From positions 4,526,001 to 4,590,000 of the forward strand of contig OX637345.1 in assembly GCA_951799405.1 (NCBI GenBank): a stretch of 64,000 bases of DNA. The letters are read 5' to 3'. The notes beneath the pieces are model-generated. The model saw only the letters and a list, made by a program, of their open reading frames with translations. It did not search any database and was not told where the DNA came from. The stretch's first letter is position 1; each line of letters opens with the position of its first letter. Positions 19,692 through 30,386 of this stretch are shown here, one piece after another. The position numbers were made by a program, and so were the translations under genes. The stretch comes from Agapetus fuscipes (taxonomy: Eukaryota > Arthropoda > Insecta > Trichoptera > Glossosomatidae).

Positions 19692-20829
19692 TTTAATTCC
19701 AAGAACATAACAGCATAATTTTTTTTTTAAATATGCTCTTTGCGAGGTTGAAAAAGTCAAGGACCAAAAATAAAAAGACTTTTATCAACATATACAATAA
19801 GAATAATATATTTTTTCAAACAATACCATGCAAACGTGTTAACTTTCTTTACCGCAGTTCACCTCAAGGTGTCTCTCTATCCAATTATGATTGTCGTCTA
19901 TGAAAGGGCCCACCAGATCAGACTGAAATACCCCAAGTACAAATCACAACGTTCAAACGCAATAACAGCGTTTAAAAAAAATATACAAAGACTGAAACGT
20001 TCGCTATAAACGCTCTTCTAGTTCTCATACAGCTTTGGTGAAACAGTTTTATAGCAGTATGCTTTGAAGTACTTGACTAGTCCACGTGTATAGTCTGCTG
20101 TGTCCACGATTTGAGACAACAGGCAACAGAATAAGATGATTTCAAATCATCTGAATCATTAAATCGGCAAAGGCGACAAAGGTGACAGGTATTGAGGACA
20201 GATTTGAATGTGTGAGAAAATGATATGAGCCTCGTTATTTAGGACATGTCTGCTGCTGTGATTCTGTCTAGATTGCCGTCTTTGATTCTATACTACTCAT
20301 TTAGTGAAACTTTTTACCGCGTTGTCTACGAAGGGCGTGTGACGACACAATGTTGTCTATGCACAATTCATGTTCGGAACTCAGTTCATACTGTAACGAA
20401 TGTATAGGTTCATGCCTGCGTGTTTTTGTGATTGTGTGCCTAGATATGTTTACTTGCTGTGTATGTGTGTGTGTAGACGTGAGTGTTTGACACTTTGAAC
20501 TGTTGATAATTTTGGTACTCTCTGGAAATATCCATTCTAGAGGCGCCTAGTCAATTCAGGAACACTCGAGAATAGGCCTTGACCACATATAAACAAACAG
20601 TTCTGTGAAGCAGGCGTTGATCGATTAACGCTCTAGCCGTGAAACCATCAAAGACAGAAGTTGTAGAGTGAACCATAGTATGTAATCAATTGGTTAAAAA
20701 AAAAATACTGGGGAATAAATATAACTGCAATTTTATAAAATGTGAACCCGAGATAAAATCATAAAAATATTCTGGAATGAATTTTCAAAGCATGTGATGG
20801 AAATCGATTTTAAAATAATTAGATGGGCT
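19692..20829. other. No recognisable feature
   Basis: No ORF above 60 codons. A short (GT)n at about 20463-20475. Relative to its surroundings this stretch is low in recognisable repeats. Confidence 0.4.
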
Positions 20830-21160
20830 TTGTTATCTCGCGGGGCAGCGCTTTAATAAACAATGCAGTGTTTCCCTCGGGGCGCGTCGTGTGTGTCCAC
20901 ACTGCTAAACGAAATCATAACTGTCAACCGCGCTGGCAACATTCTCCCCGTGCAAGATGGCGTCGCTAATTGCCTGTCACCATGGCAACCATAGCCTCAT
21001 TTATCGGCGTCCATTGTTACGGCAAAGATCTTAACTTTATAAAAAGCGATGCTCAAACACTGCAATAACTATGGTTAGACTGAATTTACAGGTAGACCAA
21101 TTTTCCAACAAATAGAAGAGGAACTTATTCCATAGATAACAAAATGGTGACGTCACAACG
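20830..21160. promoter_or_regulatory. Candidate cis-regulatory island (RFX-, YY1-, CRE-like motifs)
   Basis: A GC-richer island in AT-rich, repeat-poor DNA. GTCACCATGGCAAC at 20976-20989 fits the RFX X-box consensus in both half-sites (GTNRCC-AT-RGYAAC). AAGATGGCG at 20954-20962 fits the YY1 core. TATAAAA lies at 21038-21044. A perfect palindromic CRE, TGACGTCA, is at 21148-21155. No ORF starts nearby. Motif co-occurrence is seen directly; regulatory function is inference. Confidence 0.35.
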
Positions 21161-21297
21161 ACGCGACGACTTTTCAACATTGCGTCCAAGAGTCCATTAT
21201 TGTCGAAGTATAATTTATGGGTACATAATTGATACTCAAATTTTCAAAATCCCTTTTTAGACAGCGTAGTAAGAAGTTGTACTGTTTGTGTAACTCT

Positions 21298-21445
21298 CCC
21301 CCGGGAGCTGGGAAGCCCCCACTTCAACTGAAGTGATTGGCGTAAGGCCGGTCCCATTACCTGTAAACATAAATAGGCTCCACTCGCTACATGCGACCCC
21401 TTCGGGGAGAACGCGTCAAGACCACTATATGTGTAGCTTTGTTAC
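21298..21445 (+). repeat. SINE S2, 3' half
   Basis: CCCCGGGAGCTGGGAAGCCC through CATGCGACCCCTTCGGGGAG to CTATATGTGTAGCTTTGTTA. Confidence 0.85.
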
Positions 21446-21729
21446 ATGCAACTAAATTGTCCTTTTTTCTTCTGAAATATAAGGAACTAATATTTTTCAA
21501 TTTAAGCCCCATACCAAAAATAACAATCGTAACACAAAACTATATTTTATATTAATTGACCCGAACATGATCTGTAGTAACATTGGATAGAGTAGGACAT
21601 TTTTTTTCGTTTTGTTTTTAAAATAAACTCACATTTTGTAACATCAGATTTTTCAGTTAAAATCTTAAACGCCTAGTCTATGTTATCTCACCCCACCACT
21701 TCACAATAACGATCTCTCCCGATAATAAA
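21446..21729. other. AT-rich, no feature
   Basis: Separates the S2 copy from the next GC-richer island; no signal. Confidence 0.4.
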
Positions 21730-21880
21730 GCTGTGACACAAAATGGCGGGAATTCGTGGTGAGGAATTTTAAATGGCCGCCGTAAATAATGAGGCAGTGA
21801 AAATAGCGACACAACAAGATGCCTTATCATATTTGGCGGGGAAAAAGCGCACAGGGATTTTCGCGCGGTTTTATGTCGGT
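21730..21880. promoter_or_regulatory. Candidate regulatory island with E2F-like sites
   Basis: TTTGGCGGGGAAA at 21832-21844 and ATTTTCGCGCGG at 21857-21868 both fit the E2F core TTTSSCGC/GCGGGAAA; AATGGCGGGAAT at 21742-21753 is a third, weaker, site, and AAATGGCCGCC at 21771 is YY1-like. They cluster in 130 bp within otherwise AT-rich DNA. No start codon with a supported ORF follows. Confidence 0.3.
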
Positions 21881-22087
21881 AGGTACCAACTGTAAAAAAT
21901 TTTTTTAATCCAAAATGGAAGTCTGGAATGTTGTAAGGCTTCGTTAATATTATGTTTGATAAGTTTCAGTAAATTGTGGTTTCATATTATTTTGTAATGA
22001 GTGTTTTCCCGTTGTATGTAAACGGTTGGTTCGACTTTTTAAATTTTTTATTAATTACTAACAGTACCCGGTGGTTTTTCAGGAAAA

Positions 22088-22162
22088 ATATAATCTACGT
22101 TGCAAAGATATATTACATTTAAGATTCATATTAAATGCATTCCCATAAGTGGACATAGGTAC
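22088..22162 (-). repeat. R3, 3' part, split by an insertion
   Basis: ATAATCTACGTTGCAAAGAT and AAGATTCATATTAAATGCAT, minus-strand R3 tail region; it resumes at 22558 with GTGCCGCATGTGGAACTAC. About 20 bp of R3 is lost at the junction. Confidence 0.75.
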
Positions 22163-22557
22163 TCTTCCACCACCTCCCACCCAGTTCATACAACTCATCG
22201 GAGTTGCTTCACTCGGTGAACAACATAACAATATATTTCTGATATAAGTTATTACCTTACTATACTTAAGTTTTACCTACCTATTGTAAATTCTCATATT
22301 ATCATTTTTCACTAGCATATCTTTTTTATTCACTGTAATTTAATACATATTTTTCTTTTTGGTATTTTTATGTATTTGTATTATTTTTGAAACTCTGTAT
22401 CTATTTAATGTAAAAGGCACTAAGTGCCGTTAATAAATAAATAAATAAATAAATAAATATTGTTTTCAAGTGGCTGAGGGCCTTCCCGATAAAGTTAATC
22501 AGCTAGTGTAACTCTATTCGTGTCAAAGAAAAGAAAGTCCTCCATATCAGAGGCAAA
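22163..22557. mobile_element. Insertion in R3 with a LINE-like AATA tail
   Basis: Interrupts the R3 copy. It includes GGCACTAAGTGCCGTTAATA followed by (AATA)n at 22433-22459, which looks like the 3' end of a non-LTR element (plus strand), and then further sequence to 22557 of unknown origin. No ORF. Boundaries approximate. Confidence 0.45.
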
Positions 22558-22725
22558 CGTGCCGCATGTGGAACTACAACATAAAAACCCAATCTCAAAT
22601 GAACGTACGCCCTGCAACCCTTGCCGACCTTACCTGAAACAGGGGTGACATTGGCAAAGTGAATAATTTTGTACAATTATAGTTGTCGGCCTCATACTTA
22701 CCTAGTAGTCAAGGTTGGGTATTTG
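22558..22725 (-). repeat. R3, 5' part, split by an insertion
   Basis: TGCCGCATGTGGAACTACAA, CAACCCTTGCCGACCTTACC and ACAGGGGTGACATTGGCAAA in minus-strand order, ending CCTAGTAGTCAAGG. Confidence 0.85.
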
Positions 22726-24017
22726 GAATCAATTTATTTTTATAGGTAAGGTGAACAGATTTACGTAAGATAGTGCCGAAAAAAGTGTCACTATTCCTAT
22801 AAAAAAAACTTGTTGCAATAGACACAATCTCTTGGTTGGTTTTCAATTCTGTTTTTATTCTTGCTTGTAGTCTAGAGAAATGAAAGAGCCCAGAACACAC
22901 ATATCACTCGTATATATAACCACCTTTTCGAATTGTCCTAGATAAATTCAATAATTCGATTAATTGCTATACACACATCAAGAATAACATTTTGTTTGTA
23001 CACAACATAAATTATCCTAACATACGCCCGAGCGGCGTAAACGTCTAAATGGTAGGTATTGAAGATAAATATAAATTCATAAATAATCTAAAATATAAAT
23101 TGCCTTTATCAAAAAAGTATACATTATCCTCACCAAAAATAATGTTCACAAATTAACATCGATCCTAAGATTCCATCAAACTTAACCCGATCAATTTCGT
23201 GGGTATTCTACACGTTACTGAAATTTTGATGTTAATCTATCGAGCTGTTTAGTTAGACATAGTGAACATCTTTTTGAACACATTTCATTTAAAATATATG
23301 TATTGAAAAAAAAATGTTTATAATTAGCTACTTAGTTAAAAGCTGGGTCACGTATTATTCTTTTGTCAATGGCATTTGTGGCAGCCCCATAACTTATCTC
23401 TTAAATGATCTTTTAAGTGTTGGAAAAAAATGCACTTCGATATCAATTTAATTTATTCCATAAATATTATTAAATACTTTGTAAGATATATACAATGTTT
23501 ATCCGTACATGGGTTTTTTGAAATCCATTTCAATAATTTATTAATATATTGCAGAAAAACTGAGACATAATCAGTTCATTGATAAACTGCAGCATGGTTC
23601 AGTTAACTATCAGTTTTTGTTTGTTGGCCGTCTTGTATTTGCTAATAAACAATATTTCTATCAGTGAATATCAGTTATTACATGTCCCACATCTTCCACT
23701 TACATAAATTAACAAACATATGTCCATTTATATCCAGTTTTATATTATAAAAAGAAAACTGACTACTATTCTTTATTTTATTCCTCACTGCTGAGAGATT
23801 TCATCCTCCTACCAACATAAAAGTTAAAAATAACATATGTTAACAATCAATTATGTGCATGTATAAAAAACAGTTTATAAATTAAAATTATAAAATATCC
23901 TTATTCTCCACTTTAGCTGAAGCCCCTTTGAACTGTAAAATTAAATATCTTCCACATTTCATATGCTAATACTTCGGACACAACGTGGTTTTATATGTGC
24001 AGCTTAGTAACATTGCG
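22726..24017. other. AT-rich desert
   Basis: Over 1.2 kb of A+T-rich sequence with no ORF above 63 codons and no recognised repeat family. CAGTTTTTGTTTGTTGGCCG near 23610 is one of few non-AT-rich words. Confidence 0.45.
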
Positions 24018-24355
24018 TTGAATGTTACGTCTAGCCATCAACATTGCACATCAATAGCCATCGTTAATTTCTGTTCACAAATTTCATGCTTGATACAAAA
24101 ATAGCATGTTTACAACCAAAAGTAGAAATCTAAGATTTTTTTTTACAAAGACATACACATTGTCTGTGTTTTTATGTGGTTGTTGATTATACGTTACGTC
24201 TAGACACCAACATTGCACATCAATAGCCGTCGTTAATTTATGTTCACAAATTTCATGCTTGATACAAAAATAGCATTGAATACAACCAAAGGTAGAAATT
24301 TAAGATTTTTTTTACGAAAACATACACATTGTCTGTGTGGTTATTGGTTATATCA
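24018..24355. repeat. 169-bp tandem duplication
   Basis: GTTACGTCTAG at 24024 recurs at 24193, and the whole following segment (ACATTGCACATCAATAGCC, TTCATGCTTGATACAAAAAT, ACATACACATTGTCTGTGT) is repeated in the same order with about 10% differences. Two units, each about 169 bp. Confidence 0.9.
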
Positions 24356-24610
24356 TTTTCGAAAAGCAAAAATAGATTTCTGTTTTTAGTTCTATACGAT
24401 TTCAATATTCTACGAACGTATTGAAATAAACGACATCTCATTAATGTCATTTTTCATTATAAACGTCATTTTTCACATCCGTTGCATTTTTTTTCGGACT
24501 CGACATGGCATAAATCGAAATCCATCTTGTTACATAAATTTATCCTGGCAACACAAAAATGGCGGCCCATCCCTAGCTGCGTCATCAGCAATCCCATCAC
24601 GTATGAATTA

Positions 24611-25589
24611 TGCCCGCTTTCCACTGCGAGCGGGAAATAGCTGAGCGGGAGCGGGAAATAGCTGAGCGGAGCGTAGTGAAATAGTTTTGGCCTTCCATTG
24701 CGAAAGAGTTTTAAAAAATAATGGTATTTGCCTTCCACAGCCAACGAGCTCGGCGGAGTGAGCTAGGCGGGAAATGAGATGAGTCAGATGAAAGAGTTGT
24801 TTGCCTTCCATCTACAGCTGGCTTAGCGGAGCCAACTAGTGTGTGACAGCTCGTTGCAGCCTACGCCCAGATCAAACGTTTTAATTATTAGTAAAAAAAG
24901 TTTTTTTTTTGTTTCGAAAAATAAAAAGTAATATATTATTTTGCTTTAATACATAAAAAGTAGATGTTTGAAATAAAACATACATTTTAATATTTTCAAA
25001 TTTATAAAATAATGTATGATGTGCAGTGTGTGACAGCTCGTTGCAGCCTACGCCCAGATCAAACGTTTTAATTATTAATAAAAGAGTTTTTTTTTGTTTC
25101 GAAACATAAAAAGTAATGTATTATTTTGCTTTAAACATAAAATGTAGATATTTGAAATAAAACATACATTTTAATATTTTCAAATTTATAAAATAATGTA
25201 TGATGTGTTTTTGTAAATCATGTATGGTGTGTTTTATCGCTGTCACGCAACTGCGCGGGTTGGCGCGGGGGGCACGGGGGAGCTGAGTCAGTTGAAAACT
25301 AGCGGCCGACACCATGACACAGCGGAGTCATTTTTACTCGCTCAGCCTGCTCCGCTCACTCCGCTGTCGGTGGAAGCACTTCTATGAAATTTACTGTTGC
25401 TAGTCGAGCGGAGTCCGTACGGAGTCCGCTGGAAACTCGCTCAACTCTGCGACCACTTTCGTAACTCTTTGTACTCGCTCAGTCCGCTCCGCTGACTCGC
25501 TGTCGGTGGAAGCACTTCTATGAAATTTACTGTTGCTAGTCGAGCGGAGTCCGTACGGAGTCAGCTCCGCTCGCAGTGGAAAGCGGGCA
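24611..25589. mobile_element. 979-bp non-autonomous DNA transposon, 3-bp TTA target duplication
   Basis: Ends are perfect inverted repeats of 23 bp beginning TGCCCGCTTTCCACTGCGAG, flanked by TTA on both sides (24608-24610, 25590-25592). Inside are a direct duplication (24838 and 25025, about 187 bp apart, AGTGTGTGACAGCTCGTTGC) and another (CTGTCGGTGGAAGCACTTCT at 25363 and 25501). TTA/TWA duplications are typical of PIF/Harbinger elements, so that superfamily is likely. No transposase ORF: minus-strand frames of 64-92 codons are not similar to one. Confidence 0.8.
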
Positions 25590-25741
25590 TTATTGTTGGT
25601 CAGCATTATCATTACAAGGCCATTGAGCATTTAATGCTGTAGTTACTGGTGTGGTTACATCCCTACGATCTAGAGAATTGGTTCCCAATCTTTTAAATTA
25701 TATACCTAAAAATCATATTTTGTTTTTACAAATATATATAT

Positions 25742-25765
25742 CTGATGATGGGTTGAGGACCAAAA
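25742..25765 (+). ncRNA. Hammerhead-ribozyme-like core, degenerate
   Basis: CTGATGA, then GGTT-GAG-GACC as a possible 4-bp stem II with a short loop, then AAAA in place of GAAA. The G-to-A change in the second core strand would abolish activity, so at best a relic. Confidence 0.25.
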
Positions 25766-25904
25766 ACGCTTCTAATTGATTACATGAAAATATTAAAAAT
25801 AAACAGTGGGACTAATAGGGGAAAACCGGTTTTTCTTTATAGTTCTTTGAAAAAAATATAAATGATTTTTTGCAGTGCGTATTAACACGGTCGTCATTAC
25901 AGAA

Positions 25905-26048
25905 AATGGCAAGAGCTGCAGGGTTTTAATATGGTGAGAGCACATTTCGCATGTGTAAACGCGAACTAATGCGTGCCAGCTTGTGAACATACATTTAAAT
26001 TGTTTTTTTTTTTTTTTATACATCTTTGTAGCTTAGATTATATATTTA
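25905..26048 (+). repeat. R3, 3' part
   Basis: ATGGCAAGAGCTGCAGGGTT, GCATGTGTAAACGCGAACTA and GTAGCTTAGATTATATATTT in plus-strand R3 order; 5' truncated. Confidence 0.75.
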
Positions 26049-26054
26049 GGAAGA

Positions 26055-26311
26055 CTTATTTATTGAGCGCTATTTTAGTGTGAATCACACCTTTAGAGGC
26101 TTCTGCAAGTTTAGTCGTTGCTACAGAAAACGCCAATTTTCAGGCAAGACCGAGTTGCTATATAGTTGGATGGAGATTTGGTGACCGGTTAAAGGAAGCG
26201 AAGAGCATATTTGATAAATTCAATAGTATTTTTTCATGCTTTACCTAAAACCGATAACACGATTTTCCGATTATAAGGCGTAGCATTAACCACTAGATAT
26301 ACCACGGATTA
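26055..26311 (-). repeat. SINE S1, old copy
   Basis: Minus strand: complement of AACCACTAGATATACCACGG at the head; body complements ACGCCAATTTTCAGGCAAGA and TTGGATGGAGATTTGGTGAC; 3' end complement TGTGAATCACACCTTTAGAG. Diverged but complete in order. Confidence 0.75.
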
Positions 26312-26842
26312 GTTTAAAGACATAAGCATCTTTTAAAGCTAAAGCAGTGAGCCATGAGCAGACTAAAGCAGCTCAGTTGATAGCTCAAATAGAAGATAAT
26401 TTTGAGCTAGTAGTCTTAGGAAAAATCTGAGAGTTTCAGACATCGCATCCCGTTAAAATACTTTTTTCAAAAGTAAATTTTAATACTGACAAGGTCAGAA
26501 ATGAAAACATGCCCCTAGGAGCAGCCTTGCAACTTGATTTTTCATAAATATGAAGAGACTTCTGCAGATATATCTAATATTAAGAAAGCGTAACACTATG
26601 CGTAATAATTGGGAATCTGTGGTTTAGATACTTGTAAATAATGTAACGCACGAGTTGCCGCTAGAAGCGCTCATATCCCCATCTCTAGTATTAGATATCA
26701 ATCTACATCCATACGCTATTCCGGGTAATTTAAAATAACTATTCGATATTCGAAACTATCTTCATTCACATCTCTACGATGATGAACGAAACAAAATGTT
26801 CGATTTTCAAACACAATAAAAATCATATAGAAACATCGATAT
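26312..26842. other. No recognisable feature
   Basis: AGCAGCTCAGTTGATAGCTC near 26367 resembles an S2 head by a few words (and TCAGACATCGCATCCCG follows), possibly a very old S2, but not firm. Confidence 0.35.
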
Positions 26843-26863
26843 AACTCTTCTTCTTCTTCTTCT
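26843..26863. repeat. (TTC)n microsatellite, LINE tail
   Basis: About seven TTC units, which on the minus strand form a (GAA)n tail right after the LINE fragment at 26870-27150. Confidence 0.8.
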
Positions 26864-26869
26864 TCAGCT

Positions 26870-27150
26870 TGTTTTAGGACTAGGTCCTGTGTATTCTCGG
26901 GTTCACTCCTGGGACGCGGATGTCCAGCTGTCCTTTCACCTCTTTGGTGGTCGTCCAGGGGGTCTGCTGGTTGATGGTATCTCGTCTGCCGCTATTTTCA
27001 CCATTCTCACCGGATCCATTCTTTCGACGTGATCTCTCCAGTAACGTCTTCTATTTCTACCCCATCGCACGACATCCTCGACATCACAGATCCTCCGAAT
27101 TTCGGAATTTCGTATTCTGTCTCGCATGGTCAATCCTGCGATATAACTCC
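26870..27150 (-). pseudogene. Non-LTR retrotransposon ORF 3' end
   Basis: Minus-strand frame reads AGLTMRDRIRNSEIRRICDV, then WRDHVERMDPVRMVKIAADE and SRPPGRPPKR, a stop, and in the same frame KDSWTS. The R-R-W-G-HV-RM...GRPPKRW..SW layout is the C-terminus of RTE-like LINE polyproteins. A TGG-to-TGA change likely caused the stop after PPKR. It ends in a (GAA)n tail. The wording differs from RTE-A and family B, so a further lineage. Confidence 0.75.
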
Positions 27151-27224
27151 ATGTATAGAAATATTAAATTAAACAGTTTTGTATAGATACCTAACTACAC
27201 AGGTACTTTACATTTTTATTTTCT

Positions 27225-27365
27225 TTATGGTCATTAATCTAACGTATTTTTCGATTTTTAAAGCATTGTATGGAACTTTTGTCTTTACCGACCAATAACA
27301 GAATATTTGTTTGCCTTTTCCCTAGCAACCCGGCCGGGTGACGCCAAAATATTGTCTATGTCAAT
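27225..27365 (-). repeat. Dispersed GC-box repeat (unclassified, MITE-like)
   Basis: On the minus strand CCGGGTTGCTAGGGAAAAGG is followed by CAAACAAATATTCTGTTATT. Matching segments in the same order lie at 34600-34700 and 55700-55800, and short ones at 6230 and 38495. No inverted ends or ORF identified. Confidence 0.5.
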
Positions 27366-28208
27366 TCACGTGCGGACCCCATTAGCCAAAAATGCTTTAA
27401 GAATATTTATCATACATTTTTCAATTAAAATTTAGTACCTACCTACCACCGTAATGATTTTCTACCTAAACATTTTTAAACGATTCATTTGTGTTTCAAT
27501 TGAAAATAAACTATGTTTATTTTTCTAATGCCATTTGCGCGAATTCCGTTTAAAACTAATCTTTTATACCTACCTAAGCAATTTTCCATTCACCAAGTTT
27601 TTCCTTTCTCTACGGTCAATAATTGAACTCGTTCGATTTTCAAAAAGGTTAAACGTCAAAAAAATTAAAATGGCCGCTTCGATAATGGCAACAATAATTT
27701 GCTACGAGTTTCCATACTTTGTAAGAATAATTGCAAAACAAACAGTTTCATAAACAGATAGCTAGAAAGAAATATAGATAGATAGATAGAAAGATGGAAA
27801 GATTAATATCTTACTTAATGACGGAGAGGTAACCTGTTTTTTGTTTCTATAAGGAAAAAAGATGCGTGATTGTCAGCACAAGAAGAAAAAACAATGCATT
27901 AACTTCTGTCAGATGAAAAAATGTACGACTGGCTTTTATCTTCATCTGAATCTTATTGCGTATCGGCCATCATGAAAAATAATGGATCATTTAGTGTCAC
28001 ATACCATTAAAAATAAAAAATAAAATGATTCGACAACCGAGTCTATTTTTGGATTATAAAAACGATCAAGCTGAATAAAAATGGAGTGATATATCGACGG
28101 TTAAAAGGCAATAGGACATAAGCGACAAAAACTAAATTGTTCAGGAGATCAGTTTAAGTTTGAGATTGCAGAAAAATGGTATAACTTATTTTTTTTTTAT
28201 TTTTTTTT
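27366..28208. other. No gene; short (GATA)n
   Basis: ATAGATAGATAGATAG at about 27771-27790. A 72-codon frame (27535-27753) has no recognisable content. Confidence 0.4.
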
Positions 28209-28535
28209 TAGCAACTAAGCTACACATATAGTGTAACTTCTTGCCGCGTTATCCCCGAAGGGGTCGCATGTGGCGAGTTGAACCTATTTATTTTTACAGG
28301 TAAGGGGGCCGGCCTTACGCCAACCACTGCAGTTGAAGTGGGAGTTTCTCAGCTCCCGAGGGGGCTGGTACTCATTTCTTGTGAAGGCTGAGTAAACCTT
28401 GCCGGTATTTTTATTATGGGGTTTGAAATAAACACCGAAAGAGGAAATCATTTCTGACACCCTTCTCGGTGGGATTCGAACCCGAGCTCACGGGGTAGAA
28501 TGCAAGCACTCTACCAACTGAGCTATCGACCGGAC
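28209..28535 (-). repeat. SINE S2, full length
   Basis: Reference-quality copy: tail complement AACTAAGCTACACATATAGT, all body blocks, B-box complement GGGATTCGAACCCGAGC and head complement CCAACTGAGCTATCGACCGG. T-rich run just left (28190-28210) is on the tail side. Confidence 0.95.
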
Positions 28536-28736
28536 AAATTTTTATCATATCGTTAAAATCAAAACAGTTCTAAAATTTAAAGAATAAAGACATTTTTTGG
28601 CATTCCTATTAATGTGGTTTTACGATTGTTTTATGTCACAAACGCCTTTAGGACCAAAAAGGCCAAAATTTTGTCGGTCACACCAAAACCATACTTCGAA
28701 AACGCAGTTGTTTGCTTGGGCATAAACAACAAAAAG
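28536..28736. other. No recognisable feature
   Basis: Short AT-rich linker. Confidence 0.4.
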
Positions 28737-28850
28737 AACCAGGGTCAAATTTATAGTCAAATGACCCAGGCGGGGATCTAGCGTGTTTCTACGTTGAAAG
28801 ATCAGCCCACTTGGCCCCCTCGGCTATAACACCGACCAATTTTCCTGTGC
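28737..28850 (-). repeat. SINE S4, 5' half
   Basis: Minus strand: complement of CACTTGGCCCCCTCGGCTAT gives the class-II tRNA D-arm region; complement of AAATGACCCAGGCGGGGATC follows. B box has lost a few bases. Confidence 0.8.
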
Positions 28851-28959
28851 TTTGCACCTTGCAAAGGGTTTTCGTAGGAATCTTTTCTTTCCCACAAAAT
28901 CTTTGCGTTGCAAAAGCGACACATGACAACTTTTTTGCACAATTTCTACCAAAAGTACG

Positions 28960-29061
28960 AAAATTCGCGATATTTGCGTAAAACCTCGAATTTGGCGTTA
29001 TTCGCGTAAAATCATCAAAATTCGCGAATAAATTCGTTTAATCGCGATCGCGAAATTTTCC
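28960..29061. repeat. Cluster of TTCGCG words
   Basis: AAAATTCGCGATATTTGCGT, AAAATTCGCGAATAAATTCG and TTAATCGCGATCGCGAAATT occur within 90 bp. It looks like the end of a DNA element with short internal repeats, cut by the R3 copy on its right. Not classified. Confidence 0.35.
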
Positions 29062-29322
29062 AGTCATACTTATAGGTTAGTATACGGCTGACCACCCATG
29101 CTGTAGAAAATAGTTCACTTTGCCAATGTCACCCCTGTTTCAGGGAAGGTCGGCAGGACTTGTAGGGTGTATGTTCATTTGAGATTCGGGTTTTTATATT
29201 GTAGGTCCACATGCGGCATGTTTAAGCGCGAACTTATACGTGTCTGCTTGTGAAAATGCAAATAGTGTGAATCTTTAATGTTACATAATATAAACGAGTA
29301 TTTATAACTCAGATTAGATTGG
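29062..29322 (+). repeat. R3 (RTE-B LINE 3' end)
   Basis: CATACTTATAGGTTAGTATA, TTTCAGGGAAGGTCGGCAGG, GTAGGTCCACATGCGGCATG and a GATTAGATTGGATT tail. Confidence 0.9.
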
Positions 29323-29339
29323 ATTTTGGTCAAGTAGCC

Positions 29340-29860
29340 TACTCGGTAGATGAGTGACTATAGGTACTTATCTACGGTAGGTATAGCTTAGATGAGTGAC
29401 TATACTTATTTACGGTAGGTATAGCTTGGATTAGTGACTATACTTATCTACGGTAGGTATAGCTTCGATGAGTGACTATACTTATCTACGTTATGTAAAG
29501 CTTAGATGAGTGACTATACTTATCTACGTTATGTAAAGCTTAGATGAGTGACTATACTTATGTACGTTATGTAAAGCTTAGATGAGTGACTATACTTATC
29601 TACGTTATGTAAAGCTTAGATGAGTGACTATACTTATCTACGTTATGTAAAGCTTAGATGAGTGACTATACTTATCTACGTTATGTAAAGCTTAGATGAG
29701 TGACTATACTATTTTTTTCTACGGTATTTTTTTAGTGAGTGACTATACTTATCTGCGGTATTTTAATTTCTACGGTAGGTAAAGCTTAGATGAGTGACTA
29801 TACTTATCTACGGTAGACCTTAGATGAGTGACAATACTTAACTGCTGTAGATGAGCATGA
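29340..29860. repeat. 38-bp minisatellite, about 13 units
   Basis: GCTTAGATGAGTGACTATAC followed by TTATCTACGTTATGTAAA, 38-bp period in the centre (29461, 29499, 29537 and on). Outer units have GGTAGGTATA instead of TTATGTAAA and some length changes (29700-29830). It starts immediately beyond the tail of an R3 copy. Confidence 0.95.
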
Positions 29861-30094
29861 GAGTGAGCGAGCGTAATTTATTTCTTTATTATATGTGGAC
29901 AGAACTGGTCTGGTCTGCCGCCAAATGTAGCACCAACAAATGATACATAAACCATCGCCGTGATGAACGGGCCGAGGGACAAGCTGACGTCATGAGGGAA
30001 TGCTAACAGGGTCCCGAGTAGGTATAAAACATTGCGTGAATTCCCTCGATAAATATAAACATGTATGGAAAATACAACGGCACCCCTATATTTT
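29861..30094. other. No recognisable feature
   Basis: GAGTAGGTATAAAACATTGC (30017) and TAAATATAAACATGTATGGA are AT-rich words also faintly similar to 5475-5560 (GAGTATATAATATTGCGTAA, GTATGTATAATACGACGGCA), so an old dispersed repeat is possible. Confidence 0.35.
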
Positions 30095-30316
30095 TTAAAT
30101 AGATTTGTGAAGTGGAATGCAATTCACTAACCTGTTTTGCCAGACCAGTTGTCTTCATGCGAAAGCAGAAGCTTGTGCGCTTGCAAAGGCATCTGTTGAA
30201 CCAGGGTCGAAGTTATGGTCAAATGGGATAGACGTGATTCAAACCAACGTTATTCTGTTACAAGTACACTAGTCAAGAATAGCGACTTGACCCTCGGCCA
30301 TAACACTAATGAAAAT
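30095..30316 (-). repeat. SINE S4
   Basis: Minus strand: 3' end complement GATTTGTGAAGTGGAATGCA, then complements of CAGGGTCGAAGTTATGGTCA and GACCCTCGGCCATAACACT. The tRNA-like part is diverged; 3' half is well kept. Confidence 0.85.
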
Positions 30317-30386
30317 AATGTAAGGATAATTTATTTGATGAGCGCTGTTTTTGTGTGAATCAAACCTCAAGAGCCCTATTCAAACA
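30317..30386 (-). repeat. S1 / L2-like LINE shared 3' end
   Basis: GGATAATTTATTTGATGAGC and GCTGTTTTTGTGTGAATCAA complement the end common to S1 and the L2-like LINE; too short to say which. Confidence 0.75.
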
